Of a stretch of 64,000 nucleotides of DNA, positions 1-11,007 are shown piece by piece. Under the pieces are notes generated by a model that was given only the letters and a program-made list of their open reading frames with translations, ran no database searches and had not been told where the DNA came from. The stretch is taken from contig OX336349.1 in assembly GCA_946902875.1 (NCBI GenBank), positions 14,717,891-14,781,890 on the forward strand. Direction: 5' to 3'. The stretch is from Nematopogon swammerdamellus. Lineage: Eukaryota > Arthropoda > Insecta > Lepidoptera > Adelidae. The position numbers and the translations under genes were made by a program. Every line of letters starts with the position of its first letter. The stretch's first letter is position 1.

Positions 1-130
1 TAAAAAAAGAAGACTCAATTGGTCGGAATCTTTTTTTTTTCCAACCGAGTTAAAAAAAAAGGACGAGGTTCTCAATTCGTCGCAATCGTTTTTTATGTAT
101 ATTCAGCGATAATTATTTACCACGTGGAAC
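1..130. repeat. Degenerate interspersed repeat fragment with A/T runs
   Basis: The segment carries the phrase GAGGTTCTCAATTCGTC followed by a T run. The same phrase recurs at about 38215, and a shorter form at about 39027. These look like copies of one low-complexity-tailed lepidopteran repeat. No open frame is present. Confidence 0.45.
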
Positions 131-237
131 GATTTCGATTATTATTATAATATTTTATTAGAAAGGAGGTACCTACCTTAGGGATGGCCTCATATTAATT
201 TGGTCAAGTTCTGATGATTGGATCCATGAGAAAATCA

Positions 238-269
238 GCAAACTCTTAAATTTGCATTTAAGAGTTTGC
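238..269. repeat. Small perfect palindrome
   Basis: Two 13-bp arms (GCAAACTCTTAAA and its complement) face each other across the 6-bp spacer TTTGCA. It is a simple cruciform or hairpin candidate with no gene context. Confidence 0.7.
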
Positions 270-500
270 ATGTGTCGCATGTCAAATGGGCTAATAATTT
301 TATACCAAGCCAACCGATGATTGCAATCTTATGAGGAATGCAAAAAACCATAGCAGGCATTAACAAGGAAAGAAGGAAATTCTTCAATGGATGACTAAAG
401 CAAAATTACAAGAGACGGCGCCAGTCATCATGGTTTAGCGGTGTTAATAAACAAGTAAATGCATAACTAATGTTTTTAAGTTTACTCTGTTATTAACTAT

Positions 501-806
501 ACTCATTTTTAAGTTTCCGGATTACCACGTTTCGCCCGCTACGTCACGGGCTTCTTCAGGGACTGCGGGAGTTCCTGGAGCCGACGTCTGGTGTCCGTTG
601 TACCAGCCGTCAAACTGATTTGGTGGTGTCTGGTGTCCGTTGTACCAGACGTCAAATCAGTTTGACGGCTGGTACAACGGACACCAGACGTCGGCTCCAG
701 GAACTCCCGCAGTCCCTGAAGAAGCCCGTGACGTAGCGGGCGAAACGTCGACTTAATATGTAAGTCTTTAAACCTACTCTGGTAATCCGGAAACTTAAAA
801 ATGAGT
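501..806. repeat. Foldback repeat with about 120-bp arms
   Basis: The left arm (501-621) is the reverse complement of the right arm (654-806). The right arm holds an extra 32 bp at 749-780, ending in CCTACTCT. The outer ends read ACTCATTTTTAAGTTTCC and its complement. The arms include GCGGGCGAAACGT, a phrase of the kind found at non-LTR or Penelope-type 3' ends, so this may be two head-to-head retroposon ends rather than a DNA MITE. Long reading frames across it are artefacts of the palindrome. Confidence 0.75.
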
Positions 807-904
807 AAAGTAAATGCATAATATACACAACAGGTTGACTGCTAGCCATAGACACCACGCACGTGGAGTCATCGTAACAGAGAATCGAACTCATTTGGTA
901 AGGG

Positions 905-1195
905 TGTAACCCCACTGAATTTCTCCCCGCGCACGTCGCAAAAGGCGACTAAGGGATAAGGACACTATGCCCTAAAGGGCGACGGGTTAGCCACCTCTCA
1001 CCTTGGCACGGTCCTTCCACAGAGTCATGCAGCAGGTGGGTCTTCGTGTCTTACTTGCTGCTTGATATAGTTATCTTGTCCGAATACTTTCCTAAACGTG
1101 GTGGTCGGTGCTGTGCTGTAATTTACAAGAGTACTTGTAGCACAACACCGATTACTCAGCTACTCTCCATTGTCGGGATACAGCGCGTGGTATGC
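905..1195 (+). repeat. Repeat A, copy 1
   Basis: This is a moderately repetitive element present at least six times here (also about 17874-18062 minus, 26748-26945 minus, 37430-37725 plus, 42340-42740 plus, and split at 51790-52045/53305-53430 minus). Shared landmarks in order are CATCTCTCCCCG-like, AAGGNGACTAAGNGATAAGGACA, GAGTCATGCAGCAGGTGGGT, TTGCTGCTTGATA, TAGCACAACACCGATTACTC and GGGATACAGCGTGTGGTATG. Several copies end in TATG or CATA microsatellites, which suggests a retroposon with a microsatellite tail. No coding capacity was seen. Confidence 0.7.
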
Positions 1196-1274
1196 ATGCA
1201 TTGGTTAGGGTAAAAGATAACTCGTTGGAAAGATTTCCGGTACCTAAATGAATACACTTAAAATTAATATACAC

Positions 1275-1430
1275 ATAGCGCGGTTTTCTCAACCGTTCAC
1301 TTCGAAAGAATGCGGCGCGCACCCTCCGCTCTCCGCCGCCACCGCATTTGCCCATCAGTACGGTGGAGGCGGAGAGCGGAGGGTGCGTGCCGCATTCTTT
1401 CGAAGTGAACGGTTGAGAAAACCGCGCTAT
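1275..1430. repeat. Near-perfect GC-rich hairpin with 70-bp arms
   Basis: Arms 1275-1344 and 1361-1430 are reverse complements with about one visible mismatch, separated by a 16-bp loop. The outer end is ATAGCGCGGTTTTCTCAACC. The similarity of the arms implies a young element or a hairpin held by function. A transcript would make a long double-stranded stem. Both strands encode the same short peptide frame because of the symmetry, so those frames are not genes. Confidence 0.85.
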
Positions 1431-1439
1431 ACACTCGTA

Positions 1440-2305
1440 CTTTGAAAATAAAATAAAATACATTTATGTACGCAGGTAGTTAATTTAAAAGGATTTATTA
1501 AAATTCAATAATAAAAAAAAAACATAACAAAGAATTTACTAGAAACTACGAACAAAGCACAAACAATTCACACGATTGCCAATTATCTACATTGAAGGAT
1601 ATCCAAAACAAAAATTACTACACAACAATGCAAAACTGCCTAGTGTTTGAAGATAGGTCAAGCGCTAGCATAAGGAAAGGAAAGAAAGGAAAGATAGAAG
1701 AAATATGCGTAATCAACAGTAAGCGGAGGCAATACTGCCACGCAACCCTGCGTCAGCAAAATCTACTTCAGCAGACCCTTCCCCCTCACTACACTTCGGC
1801 AAGGGAGTCCTGGCCTCGTGGGATCAGTACGAAAACATGGGGACACTAACACACGATGCTATAAGCAGTAAATTTGCCGAAAGTTGTGGTAAAACACCTA
1901 TATCTTTATTTTTTCGGTTCTAAAGCGCCTGAAGTCAGAGGAATGGAAGAAACGATAGAGAATTTGTGTAATTTTGATATTCCACAAGATGACGATGAGA
2001 AATGTTGGCAATTAGACATCTATGCTAGACTAGACTAAAAATCGCGTATTAGCTACACTAGTACAAGGTGATTTCATGAATTATTACATGAAAGTTTCTG
2101 CAAATCAGTTAGAACTAAGCACTCTCCTCTAGTGATGGTATTGATATAAAATATAACTACACACTCCTAAAACGCTAGTGTCAAGAACAAATAGTTTTTT
2201 GGAAACGTATTCAAAAAACCATTTGTTCTTCCTAGTCTACGTTCCTAATAACAACTGATTTAATATTTATGGTTCACAAAATGTCTACGACGACACGCAA
2301 TATTT
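1440..2305. other. No supported gene
   Basis: This is AT-rich DNA with A runs. The piece at about 1690-1850 is less AT-rich and purine-rich but has no recognised family. Nothing else is supported. Confidence 0.5.
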
Positions 2306-2310
2306 TTTTT

Positions 2311-2398
2311 TATTGAAAGCGCGACCTATTACGCTGTGCCACCTATAAGTTGTCTAACGACGCCCATAGATATTCGGTCGTATACGGGGGTTGCGAAT
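2311..2398 (+). repeat. Repeat E, copy 1
   Basis: This segment matches 43907-44005. Both run from TATTGAAA-CGCGAC to ATTCGGTCGTATNCGGGGGT-TGCGAAT, passing ACGACGCCCAT. It is an unclassified interspersed repeat. Confidence 0.65.
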
Positions 2399-2424
2399 GT
2401 CACACACATACAGTACAGTTCCCG

Positions 2425-2531
2425 GCAGCAATGTAGAGCGTCGTCCCTGTCGCACGAACTCGCACGTCTCTGTGCGACAAGGATCACGCTCTATAACACG
2501 ATTGTCTCTTTCAAAAGCTCGACACGCATTT
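2425..2531. mobile_element. Palindromic MITE-like element, family D copy 1
   Basis: The core TAGAGCGTCGTCCCTGTCGC folds back on a diverged complement ending at GATTGTCTCTTTC. Related copies lie at 46826-46888 (one half only) and 54813-54938 (both arms). The shared end is TTTAGAAAGAGACAATCC. A non-autonomous DNA transposon is the likeliest class. No target duplication was resolved. Confidence 0.6.
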
Positions 2532-2539
2532 GCTATTTG

Positions 2540-3990
2540 ATGCCGGTAACTGTACACTCTGTTTACGCATATTTTACAAACAACGCGTCAATTCAGACCA
2601 GACAAAAATAACCTAAACTTACCCCCAGACTGCGTCCCCAGGAAACCGCTTTCGTCTCTCACGTCCCCCAGAGACGAAGAAGACATCATAAAACTATTCA
2701 CACACGTGGCGAAAAATGTTTTCTTCACATATTTTATTCATGAAGTTCCGGGTATTCCAATTTCTGAGTTCAAGTCGGTTATTACGTGACGTCTGGAGAC
2801 CTATTGGAATGGTGAAATAAGAACGACTCTTCATTGTACTTCCAACATTGTTGGTCTAATAGAATGTCCTATTTTCATATTCAATACGTTTATCTTGAGT
2901 ATCGCTTTAGAAACATTCTGTTTTTTTGATAAAATTAGAAATATACTTTGTTTAATATATATAACTCACATTACATAATTTCTTACTTTATTTGTAGCTT
3001 AGATAGGATAGAATAAAATTTTGTAAAAAGGTCAACTTTATAATTGGCTTTACTGTTTTTTATTTGTGTGTATTGTAACTTGTCATTATTGTAGCTGTTA
3101 AGTTTCCAAATAAATAAATAAATAAAGGCGTCGTCGTCGTGGTTTGCAAATAAGAATTTTGTCTATTTATTACGTAAGTCAGACAGCAGCTCCTTCAACA
3201 AAATTTCGGCGACAGGCGACAGAAGCACTATTTGAATAGTCATATAAGTAATGATTGTTTTGTTTTAAGCAAGTTTAATTATATTTCCAAAGCAAATAAC
3301 ATAATTTGCCGAATAGATTGAGGCTAAGCTGTGGCTTTTGTGGTTACAGAACTATAAGTGATGTAACACGAGCGGTTACTGTCGACCGAAGAAAAACACG
3401 CAATGCGTTGTTTTGAGACGAATCAACACTTGTATAACATATAAAGATACAAATACATAGTAGCGATCGGCATCCATCTTCCCTTGGCCGTCCGTGTTGT
3501 TTCACAAAAGGAAAAAAATCGAACTTATTGAAGAAATGTAAAATTAATCTTTAGTAAAAGAAGTTGTAGTACAGAGAGACGTTTACAGACAAAGCCAGCT
3601 AGGAACTGACAGAAGCTAAATTCTATCATAACCGCTGTCCAACCCAAAGCCATTCCATCAAGCGCCTCCAAGGAAACGTATCCATCTTGAGGAAGCTTTA
3701 TCAAAGTGGTGTTAGATGCTACGCCCGTTTTAGGCAATTAATTAAAAGCTCTTAACAGAATCTTGTTGAGTAGTCGGCTTCTACTGACTAATTTCAAATG
3801 CTGATACATTTCTCTTATATCACTTTAGTGTAACTCTTACTCGTATAAACTGGTGGTCTTCAAAAGGCGTGTCAATGAATTTATTTATTTATTTTATACA
3901 CTGACAGCTGACAGCTGGTGCGTGTATTCTGTTTTTTTTTTTATTTATGAGTGCACTTGTATTGTTTTTAAGTATTTTTGTTTGGTTTTT
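2540..3990. other. No supported gene
   Basis: This stretch is AT-rich, with TAAA runs near 3110. A minus-strand open frame at 3525-3737 has an even composition but no recognised family, and no splice context was found. It is left uncalled. Confidence 0.5.
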
Positions 3991-3995
3991 TTCTC

Positions 3996-4400
3996 TTTTT
4001 TTTTTATGTAATCCGGTATGGGTGGCTGAGTTGGAGGGGCCGAAGCGCATGCTCCGACCAGCCAATATCACCTCCGAGAAGGTAGGTGCCATACCGGAGA
4101 CTTCCCTGGATTGCTGGCTATACTGGACTAGAGGAGAACACAACCGAGGCTGCTATGCGGCCATCTTACATCCAGTACGGTGGTATCAACCCAGTCGGCT
4201 ACAATTTGAGCCTACCACCTAGTAAGGGGCAAGGGAAGGGACCTACAGTTTTACACCGGTTCCGAACGGTGAAGCAGCAGGTGTAGGTATGCACATAAAT
4301 TTTTTCGTTAGAAAAAACTCATTGGTACACGCCGACGGGATTCGAACCGCGGACCTCTCGTATGAGAAGCCGATGCCCAAACCACTCGGCCATCCGCCGC
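3996..4400 (-). mobile_element. SINE family 1 (tRNA-headed), full-length copy 1
   Basis: Read on the minus strand, the element starts with a tRNA-like head (4400 to about 4325). The head carries a box A (TGGCCGAGTGG) and a box B (GGTTCGAATCC), the split RNA polymerase III promoter. A central block containing CTGTAGGTCCCTTCCCTTGC and GTACCACCGTACTG-like sequence follows, then a unique tail ending ACCGGATTACAT and a poly-A of about 10. Length is about 400 bp. A second copy sits at 33272-33662 in the same orientation. The head is too diverged from a cloverleaf and too embedded to be a functional tRNA gene. Such elements move by borrowing a LINE reverse transcriptase. Confidence 0.85.
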
Positions 4401-4404
4401 TTGA

Positions 4405-5580
4405 TGCTCTAATTGGCTTTTTAAAGAATTAATTAAGGGGGCGCTGATGGTGTCTAAAGATAATTTGTTCCAGGCGCTTACGATCCGGTGCGTCAGAAAA
4501 TGCTTCTTGGGGTTGGTTCTATGCGTGGGTCATTTTAGTTTTAATGAGTGACCGCAAAGACGTACTTCGGTGCTCCTTTCGTACATTGTCTGAATACTTG
4601 GCATATCGCAGCATTCTTTTGGGATTTTATATGTTTCTATAATGTCTCCTCATTATCTCCTTTCCCCAATAGTTGTTAGTTGTAATTAGAGGACGAATTT
4701 TTAGTCCCCCTTATCGCCTGCACCTCGCTGACCGTGGCTTCGCGAGAAGTGGTGGTGAGTTAGTCCTGGTCTTCCGACGGTGTATAGGGCACAGCCACCC
4801 GCGCCAAATCTTTATAAAAGAAACTCAAATCAAACATTAAACTATTTTAACTGTTTAAAAATTATACAGGGAACAGTAATAATTTGACATAGTAAGAACA
4901 ATTTCGTAAAAAGTTATAAATGAATTTAATTATAGACCAATAATCTCTCCCAATGAAAAGTATAAGTCTGACACATTGCCGGTTGGGGTATTAACCTGTA
5001 CAAAAATCATTACTATAGAGTGGTGTAACAAACATATCTGACACCTGTTTGTAGGACAATAGTCTCGGTTCGACTCCCCAGAAAGGACCAACAGACAGAC
5101 CCACAGACGATCGCCATTGTTGCAGTATGAGTCAACGAATTCGAAGAAACAGGAGATAGGTACTCCAAAGGATGATGGGATGAATGAAGCCATAAAGCCT
5201 TTTTAACGCCAGATGCTGTTTCACAATGCTTGTGATGAAATAATAGACCTTGTGGGGGTGAAGTGGGTGTTAAAATGATACGTGACTCGTGAAACATGTG
5301 GCACAAAGTTATGCAGCTTATATTACTTTCGTTCAATAATTATTTATGAGATGACATACATAACATAAAATACTCATAATAATCGTGGCGGCTCTTGGCA
5401 ACATAATACAATAGTAGGCTATAATTAGGCATTCGCAGATCCTTCGAGCATCCTCGGAGAACTAAAACAATAACATAATTGTGTTTTTAATTACAAATAT
5501 CGAAAAGAAATTCCACCTCAAAAGACATAAAACATAATCAATCATAATCATTCAAAAAACCGAGCTTCATTTTTTGTATT
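4405..5580. other. No supported gene
   Basis: No recognisable gene or intact element was found. A short GC-richer piece at about 4690-4805 looks repeat-like but has no second copy that I could identify here. Confidence 0.45.
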
Positions 5581-5584
5581 TGTC

Positions 5585-5960
5585 AGAGCGTTGAAACGGA
5601 TATGCAAATTACCGCCCAAAACAGCGAGAAGGCATTAAGCATTTGTTCGAAATATCGCGCCGAAAGGACGCGGGGTCCGCTGTCCGAAATTCCTGAAAGT
5701 ACAAACAGAAAGTTGGCCGAAAAATGTACCCCCGTCGTAATTCACGTCGTTCGGCAAGTGTTTCGGCTAGCCTATTGTTCAACATCAAAATTCCGGCCAG
5801 TTTTATTTAATTAAAGGTCGCTGCGGAGCGGAGGGCCACGGAAGTGCCCATAAATATCCGGAAAATAATCCACGGCAGCCGGGAATCGGGAACCGGGAGA
5901 GGCTTCGACGTGTGAGCCGACGGGGGCCGGGACGCCAGCGCATTAGACTGAGCGCTTGTG
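5585..5960. promoter_or_regulatory. Candidate conserved non-coding island
   Basis: This block is notably GC-richer than its flanks and is not repeated in the window. It contains the POU-type octamer ATGCAAAT at 5602-5609, the perfect palindrome TTTAATTAAA at 5806-5815 (homeodomain-like), and AAAGGTCG immediately after it (nuclear receptor half-site-like). A 70-codon frame exists from 5602 but has no recognised homology. The regulatory reading is an inference from composition and motifs. Confidence 0.3.
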
Positions 5961-6145
5961 CCAACTTTATGCACCATTTAAAATAACGGTAAACGATTAA
6001 CGTGCGCGAGAGCACTACGAGTATTACCTTGTAATGCCTATAGACTTGAAATGAGGTCGACGCTTGTGCCAAAGACTGTCCACGGAGTCGTCTCCTCCAT
6101 TTATAAAGACGAAACTTTGCTCCACGAAGCCCAACTATGTACATA

Positions 6146-7066
6146 CCCGGGTGGTCCCAGAAGTACCCGACCTGACGTATAGATGGCAGTTGTTGTTTGA
6201 AAAAACTTACTGCATTCGAAAGTACTATTCGAATTAAAATTAAATTTAAAAAAAGAACACGCTACGTGCTTTTGTTTTTGTTTGTCGGCTATCAATAGTG
6301 AACGCTCTGAGTGAAGTTTTAGAAATGGATAAAATTGGTCACCGTTATGTGATTCAATATTTTCTTCTAAAAGGTCTGAATTCAACTAATATCAAAGATG
6401 AGCTGGATTCAACTCTGGGGGAGTCTGCTCCATCGTTTACGATAGTAAAATATTGGGTGGCAGAGTTCAAACGAGGTTGTACGATCTGCCAAGACGAACA
6501 TCGCAGTGGTCGGCCAAACGAAGTGACCACGCCAGAAATGGTGAAGAAAATCGATAAAATAGTATTGGATGACCGTCGGTTGAAAGTGCGCGAGTTAGCA
6601 GATATGGTAGGCATTTCAAAAAGTGCTGTACATCGCATATTGACTGAAAATTTGGACACGAGAAAGCTGTGCGCAAGATGGGTGCCGCGTTTACTCACAA
6701 TGGAACAAAAACAACTTCGTGAGGATGTTTCAGTCGAGTGTTTTACAATAATAAAGCGGAATTTTTGCGCCGATTCGTAACAATGGACGAGACCATGGGT
6801 TCATCATTTCACACCTGAGACCTTGAAACTTGAAAAAATGGCTCGGAGGTAAAAGATTTACAAACAATAAAGAGGTAGAGTCGGCAGTTGAGGGCTATTT
6901 TGAGGAGCTCGACGGTGCTCGCTATAAACATGGTATCGAAGCTATTGAACATCGCTGGGAAAAGTGTATCGAGCTAAAAGGAGACTACGTTGAGAAATAA
7001 AGGTAGTTTTTCAATTTTTTTTTTTCGTTTTCTTTGTTAGGCCGGGTACTTCTGGGACCACCCTCG
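6146..7066 (+). mobile_element. mariner element, internally deleted (mariner 1)
   Basis: The terminal inverted repeats match: GGGTGGTCCCAGAAGTACCC at 6149-6168 and its complement ending at 7063. TA dinucleotides flank the element at 6144-6145 and 7067-7068, the expected mariner target duplication. At 921 bp it is about 0.4 kb shorter than a typical 1.3 kb mariner. The missing part is the middle of the transposase. Ends are intact, so the copy could be moved by a transposase supplied elsewhere. Confidence 0.93.
6325..7000 (+). pseudogene. mariner transposase remnant (N-terminal DNA-binding part plus C-terminus)
   Basis: The frame from the ATG at 6325 encodes the paired helix-turn-helix region of a mariner transposase, with motifs KYWVAEFKRG, DEHRSGRP, LADMVGISKSAVHRILTENL and RKLCARWVPRLLT. 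An upstream GTG at 6298 extends the frame but is not the natural start. The frame shifts near 6745 (after VSVEC), and AEFLRRFVTMDET, with the first catalytic Asp, continues in another frame. The sequence then jumps straight to KKWLGGKRF and runs in frame to the stop at 6998-7000 (CIELKGDYVEK). The second and third catalytic Asp of the DD34D triad are lost, so no transposase activity is possible. A DNA-binding fragment could in principle act as a repressor; that is speculation. Confidence 0.92.
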
Positions 7067-7069
7067 TAC

Positions 7070-7699
7070 TACAGACATAGGCATCGGTTCAGGTCAATAT
7101 CCATCCTCATTCTTATCCGCAGTAGGCGACGCTACCGCGGCAGTGTTTTAAAACCTAACTGCCAAGTGCGCAACGTGAAATTTATATTGGAAATGGAAAG
7201 GGAGATGTCTACGAGGACGGGTCATAAGCTCCGGAGTGTCGGCCAAGAACAAGCGGCTGGAATGTCGGCAGACCGCCGCCGCCAGCGTGAGCTCGATGAA
7301 CCGATATAGTATTATGAGGGTGTCAGCGCCATATGGAATCTAGACGAGAGTCGCGCGCGAGTGCGAGGGAAAATATACCCAAGGTAATCTATATTGACGC
7401 ACACAACAAAAATGTTGCAGGTCACATTCGACTACGGCGAAGCACAAAGGAAGGGTTAATATTGGGTGTGGAGATCACGTTATACGTGGTAGAACGCCAG
7501 AGAGGCGGTGATGGAGGCAACGCAGTGGTTGGAATCATGCATGATCCAACATATTTGTTTTCCTTGATTCGTTGATTATTTAATATTTTAACAAAATTGC
7601 ATCTATCTGACGACCCTGAGTGGTAGCAAAGTTGCCAAAATTTTGATTGATTGCTGGCTACGAGGTGAAAATAGACATTTCACAGTGTCTCTGCTGTAA

Positions 7700-7700
<1 letters not shown>
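7070..7700. other. No supported gene
   Basis: The piece at 7080-7320 is GC-richer and open in one frame on the plus strand, but no family is recognised. A fragment near 7430 (CGACTACGGCGAAGC) resembles the repeat at 50768. Confidence 0.4.

Positions 7701-7741
<41 letters not shown>
7701..7741. repeat. (GA)n microsatellite
   Basis: About 40 bp of almost pure GA dinucleotides with one A interruption near its start. GA tracts can bind GAGA-type factors in insects, but nothing nearby indicates that role. Confidence 0.9.
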
Positions 7742-7744
<3 letters not shown>

Positions 7745-8264
7745 CTGAGAAAGGCCAATAGTAGAGTGATGGGATAATTAGTTAATTACCGAGTTGGTGA
7801 TTTGCAAGCGTAATTACGTGCCGCTGGCCCTCGAGGATTCTGAATGAAATTGGATGATAATTTGGGAGTGTTTAATTTTTGAAAGTTTAGCATTGCTTAA
7901 CATAATGTTGGCATATGTATCTATGTGCCACACAAAAATAACATACATTTTACTAGGTATTTAAAAAGAGTTGTTGGCTGATCATTGCAAATCATTCTCG
8001 TCCTGAAATAGCTTCACATTAAAGAGCTTAATCAGCCTTTAAATGATTATGAGTCCGTCACCAAAAATATGATAGATGTGAATATAAAACACTGGCGTTT
8101 GATAAAATCTGAAATAATTAACGCAGTAATAATTATGTAAAAGTATCTTCAGGAAAATATTATCTAGTCCGGCATCGAATACGGTAGCCTGAAACACATT
8201 AAAAAAAATTCCACAAAAAATTGAACTTTAAAAGACACTTAACCCCAAAACGTCCGCTCACGAG

Positions 8265-8440
8265 TCCCTAATCGCAAGCGACGGGACTAGCATCCGGCTC
8301 GAGGGACCAATAAAATGGCGGTGCATTAATCAAAGCCGCCGCGCAACCGATCGAGCGTTCGGTTCGGACAGCGACGAAGCGACCTACCCGCACACTGCGG
8401 CGGAGGCGGTCGCTGCACTAGCTGGAACTACGAACACTGA
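8265..8440. promoter_or_regulatory. GC-rich single-copy island
   Basis: The segment is strongly GC-rich against AT-rich flanks. It holds TGCATTAATCA (Hox/Exd-like) and GCCGCCGCGCAACCGATCG, and it is not repeated elsewhere in the window. No open frame with splice sites was found. It may be a conserved regulatory block or a non-coding exon; this is weakly supported. Confidence 0.25.
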
Positions 8441-8444
8441 ATCA

Positions 8445-10215
8445 TATTCATAGAAGACTATAATTTTTGCCAGCAACTTCGCTCGCGTGAATTTCAATTT
8501 AAAAATTCATTCAGTTAGTCAGTCGGTATGTCAGCAAGTTGAGAGGATAATTTTTTCAATATTGAGGATTTTGTTTGCTGTCTCTCTCACTTCACTGTCT
8601 TTCAAAATCGTGCAAAAGGGACTACTGCAAGAGGCCTAACCTTTAATTTAGCAATGCAGTGCCTAATTACACCTCCCAAATGTAAACATGTTTATTTTAA
8701 ATGTTTTTTTATTATTATTTTTTTATTAGATTTTAGTTTTATCCAAATTATGCAATTACTACCAACGTCAATAAATTATAAACAAAATATTTACCCAAGA
8801 AAACCACTATCATAAGCTCCATGTGCAGCCCAGTTAGTATGCACAGCACAACGTACCACACATTGACCCTAAGTAAGTCGATTCAGCATTGTGTGTTGCC
8901 AATCTAGTCTGGTGCATGTGCAGTGGGAGTTGTTACCATGTGGTTACTACCTAACTAACTCTATGTTCTAGTGCTGTGTGGACAAATATAGCACAAACTG
9001 AAATGCAAGATCGCAGGATTCACTACAATAGAACATTAGCTGAGCAAGTACTAAAGTGTGAGGTATTTTAGTTAATTTGAAAATTGGATTTAATTGGGAA
9101 TTAGTTGAAGCTGGAAGTATACTAATCATTTTAAACAACAACAATGGCTTGACTTCTAATTTGAAATGCTTTGACAATTTACAAATATTTAATTTAATCT
9201 CCTAGAGAGAGTCTCATCCAATTGTACGCAATGGTAAAAGGGCCTGTAAATCAATTCAACCGTTGTCGAGATACAAATGAACAGACGGACACATATGGTA
9301 TGGCAGACTTCTCATTTCATGATACATAGAGATTTCTTAATGTAATAATATGCCGTAATATGCCTACTAAATCAATAGAGAAGGCTCTCCCCTAGTACTC
9401 AACGCAAGCAACCCACAAAAGGCCTAAATATTTAAGAAGCAACAAAAGATCTCCACAATAATCTTCATCTACAAATATAAATCCTTCAATCACGGTCCAT
9501 CAAAAGCTTCTCAAGATGTCGTTGGTCACTTAGCGAGGATACTCACTCCCCTTCTCGCTACTTGAGGGTCGCCCACAGGAAGTAAACAGCTACCGAAGAA
9601 ACGTAAAGACGAGCGTATGTATACTTCGGGATGCCATGGCGTAGAGAAAGATGCGAATTAAATAAGAAGAAGAAGGGAAGAAGGCCGCCGATCTAGTACA
9701 CTGAAAAGGTTTGGACCATCCATGAAACTAAAAGCAACAGATATTTTGGTTGCTATATTAAAAATAAATGCACACTGGCTTACATTTAATCTGATAGCTA
9801 CACAAGCAAGCGAGTACGATATTGAATTAGAAAGAAATCTCTGTAACCAAATATGCGAAGATAATGCTTCCTCTGGCTGGTCATGTCGTAAGACTCAGTA
9901 GCATAAAATTCTCCTTAGCGGTTACACATCAAAGGGCCGCTAATAAAACACTCGCTGCCACTAAACAGGATCGCTTTTATTCCTCAGGGTTTACTGATCT
10001 TTGGAGCAAGTACTCGTCTTGCTCTTAGTGTTTTATACATAGTTTTTGTGTGTACTAAACATTCGCGTGAGTCTTTTGCAAGCATGTGCAAAGAAGATTC
10101 TTATATGCGAAGATGATCAACATGACTTATTATTAATTATTTGATCTTCAATTCTCACGCTCGACTCATTTGCTACTACCTACTTACACTCCACTATATT
10201 AAAATCTAATCTCAA
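8445..10215. other. No supported gene
   Basis: AT-rich sequence with no recognisable gene, intact transposon or strong repeat. The earlier bases 7745-8260 are similar. Confidence 0.5.
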
Positions 10216-10219
10216 ACAT

Positions 10220-10345
10220 CCAAAGGTTGAATGTAAGAAATATCTGTAAGAGATAAATCCGCATTTGCACCTTATGGAAATTTGTTATGTGCTTATTACT
10301 GTTGAATGTTTCTTGGAGCAATAAAGTATTTTCTTTCTGTTTTAA
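10220..10345 (+). mobile_element. Non-LTR retrotransposon 3' end, truncated
   Basis: The phrase AGAGATAAATCCGCATTTGCA and then TTTCTTGGAGCAATAAAGTA matches, in forward orientation, the 3' end found on the minus strand at 53907-54264. The AATAAAG-type end without a coding region indicates a severely 5'-truncated LINE copy. Confidence 0.65.
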
Positions 10346-10349
10346 CGTT

Positions 10350-11005
10350 GGGCTGGTACTGTTTTTTTTTTCTTATAGTAGCCGGATTGGGTGCTGTGAT
10401 ACAAAATGTTAGTTTGTATAAAAACCACAATATTGATCATTAAGATCTGTCACAGTAGAAAGGGTCACTCTCCAGAATGGTGTTGACATGACTTGGAATA
10501 ATTTCAACATTTGAATGCACCAGTCTGGTCAGATCCTAGTTTACTGTCAATGACTCATTTGGACCCATCTCACCCAATTCCCTAAATAGCCATCTGCCTA
10601 CACAATACGGACAAACATCGAGATGCTTTAACAGAGTTTAACAGACTGGTTTATATGGAGTTTGTTTACATTGGGCAGAGAGGGCGGCGATGAGCAGACT
10701 GCTTGCGTCCAATTTACACCGATCCATCAAGCCACTAATGGATCATCGCTAATTAATAAAGCAAACATTTCGAGATTCCGATTTTCATGTGCTTTACCCA
10801 TTGGCTTAGGTACCTATGAATACACATAATAATCACTGCTAGGAGTTACTGAGATATCATATTGTTTGTATGGAGTAGTCATCGTTTTCTCGAATTATAT
10901 AGAATAGAAAGTTCCTACCCAAGAAAGGTACAATGAAGAGGTAATATCCTCGTTTTCTTCACATTAAAAGTGCAAGACAATACGGTAAATCCAAATATGT
11001 ATACA
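10350..11005. other. No supported gene
   Basis: Apparently single-copy DNA. A T run at about 10361 followed by CTTATAGTAGCCGG may be a decayed poly-A end of a minus-strand retroposon. Nothing else is supported. Confidence 0.4.
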
Positions 11006-11007
11006 TA

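Noticed and set aside
652..915. Minus-strand 87-codon frame
   Set aside because: It runs through the foldback repeat at 501-806, with no homology or splice support.
1152..1463. Overlapping plus and minus frames giving the same peptide
   Set aside because: They are two readings of one DNA palindrome (1275-1430), not genes.
3525..3737. Minus-strand 70-codon frame (LPQDGYVSLEALDGMALGWT)
   Set aside because: Even composition, but no recognised family, no splice signals found and no repeat copy; left uncalled.
4325..4400. tRNA gene on the minus strand
   Set aside because: A and B boxes are present, but the sequence continues into the SINE body with a poly-A tail and a second full-length copy exists; it is a SINE head.
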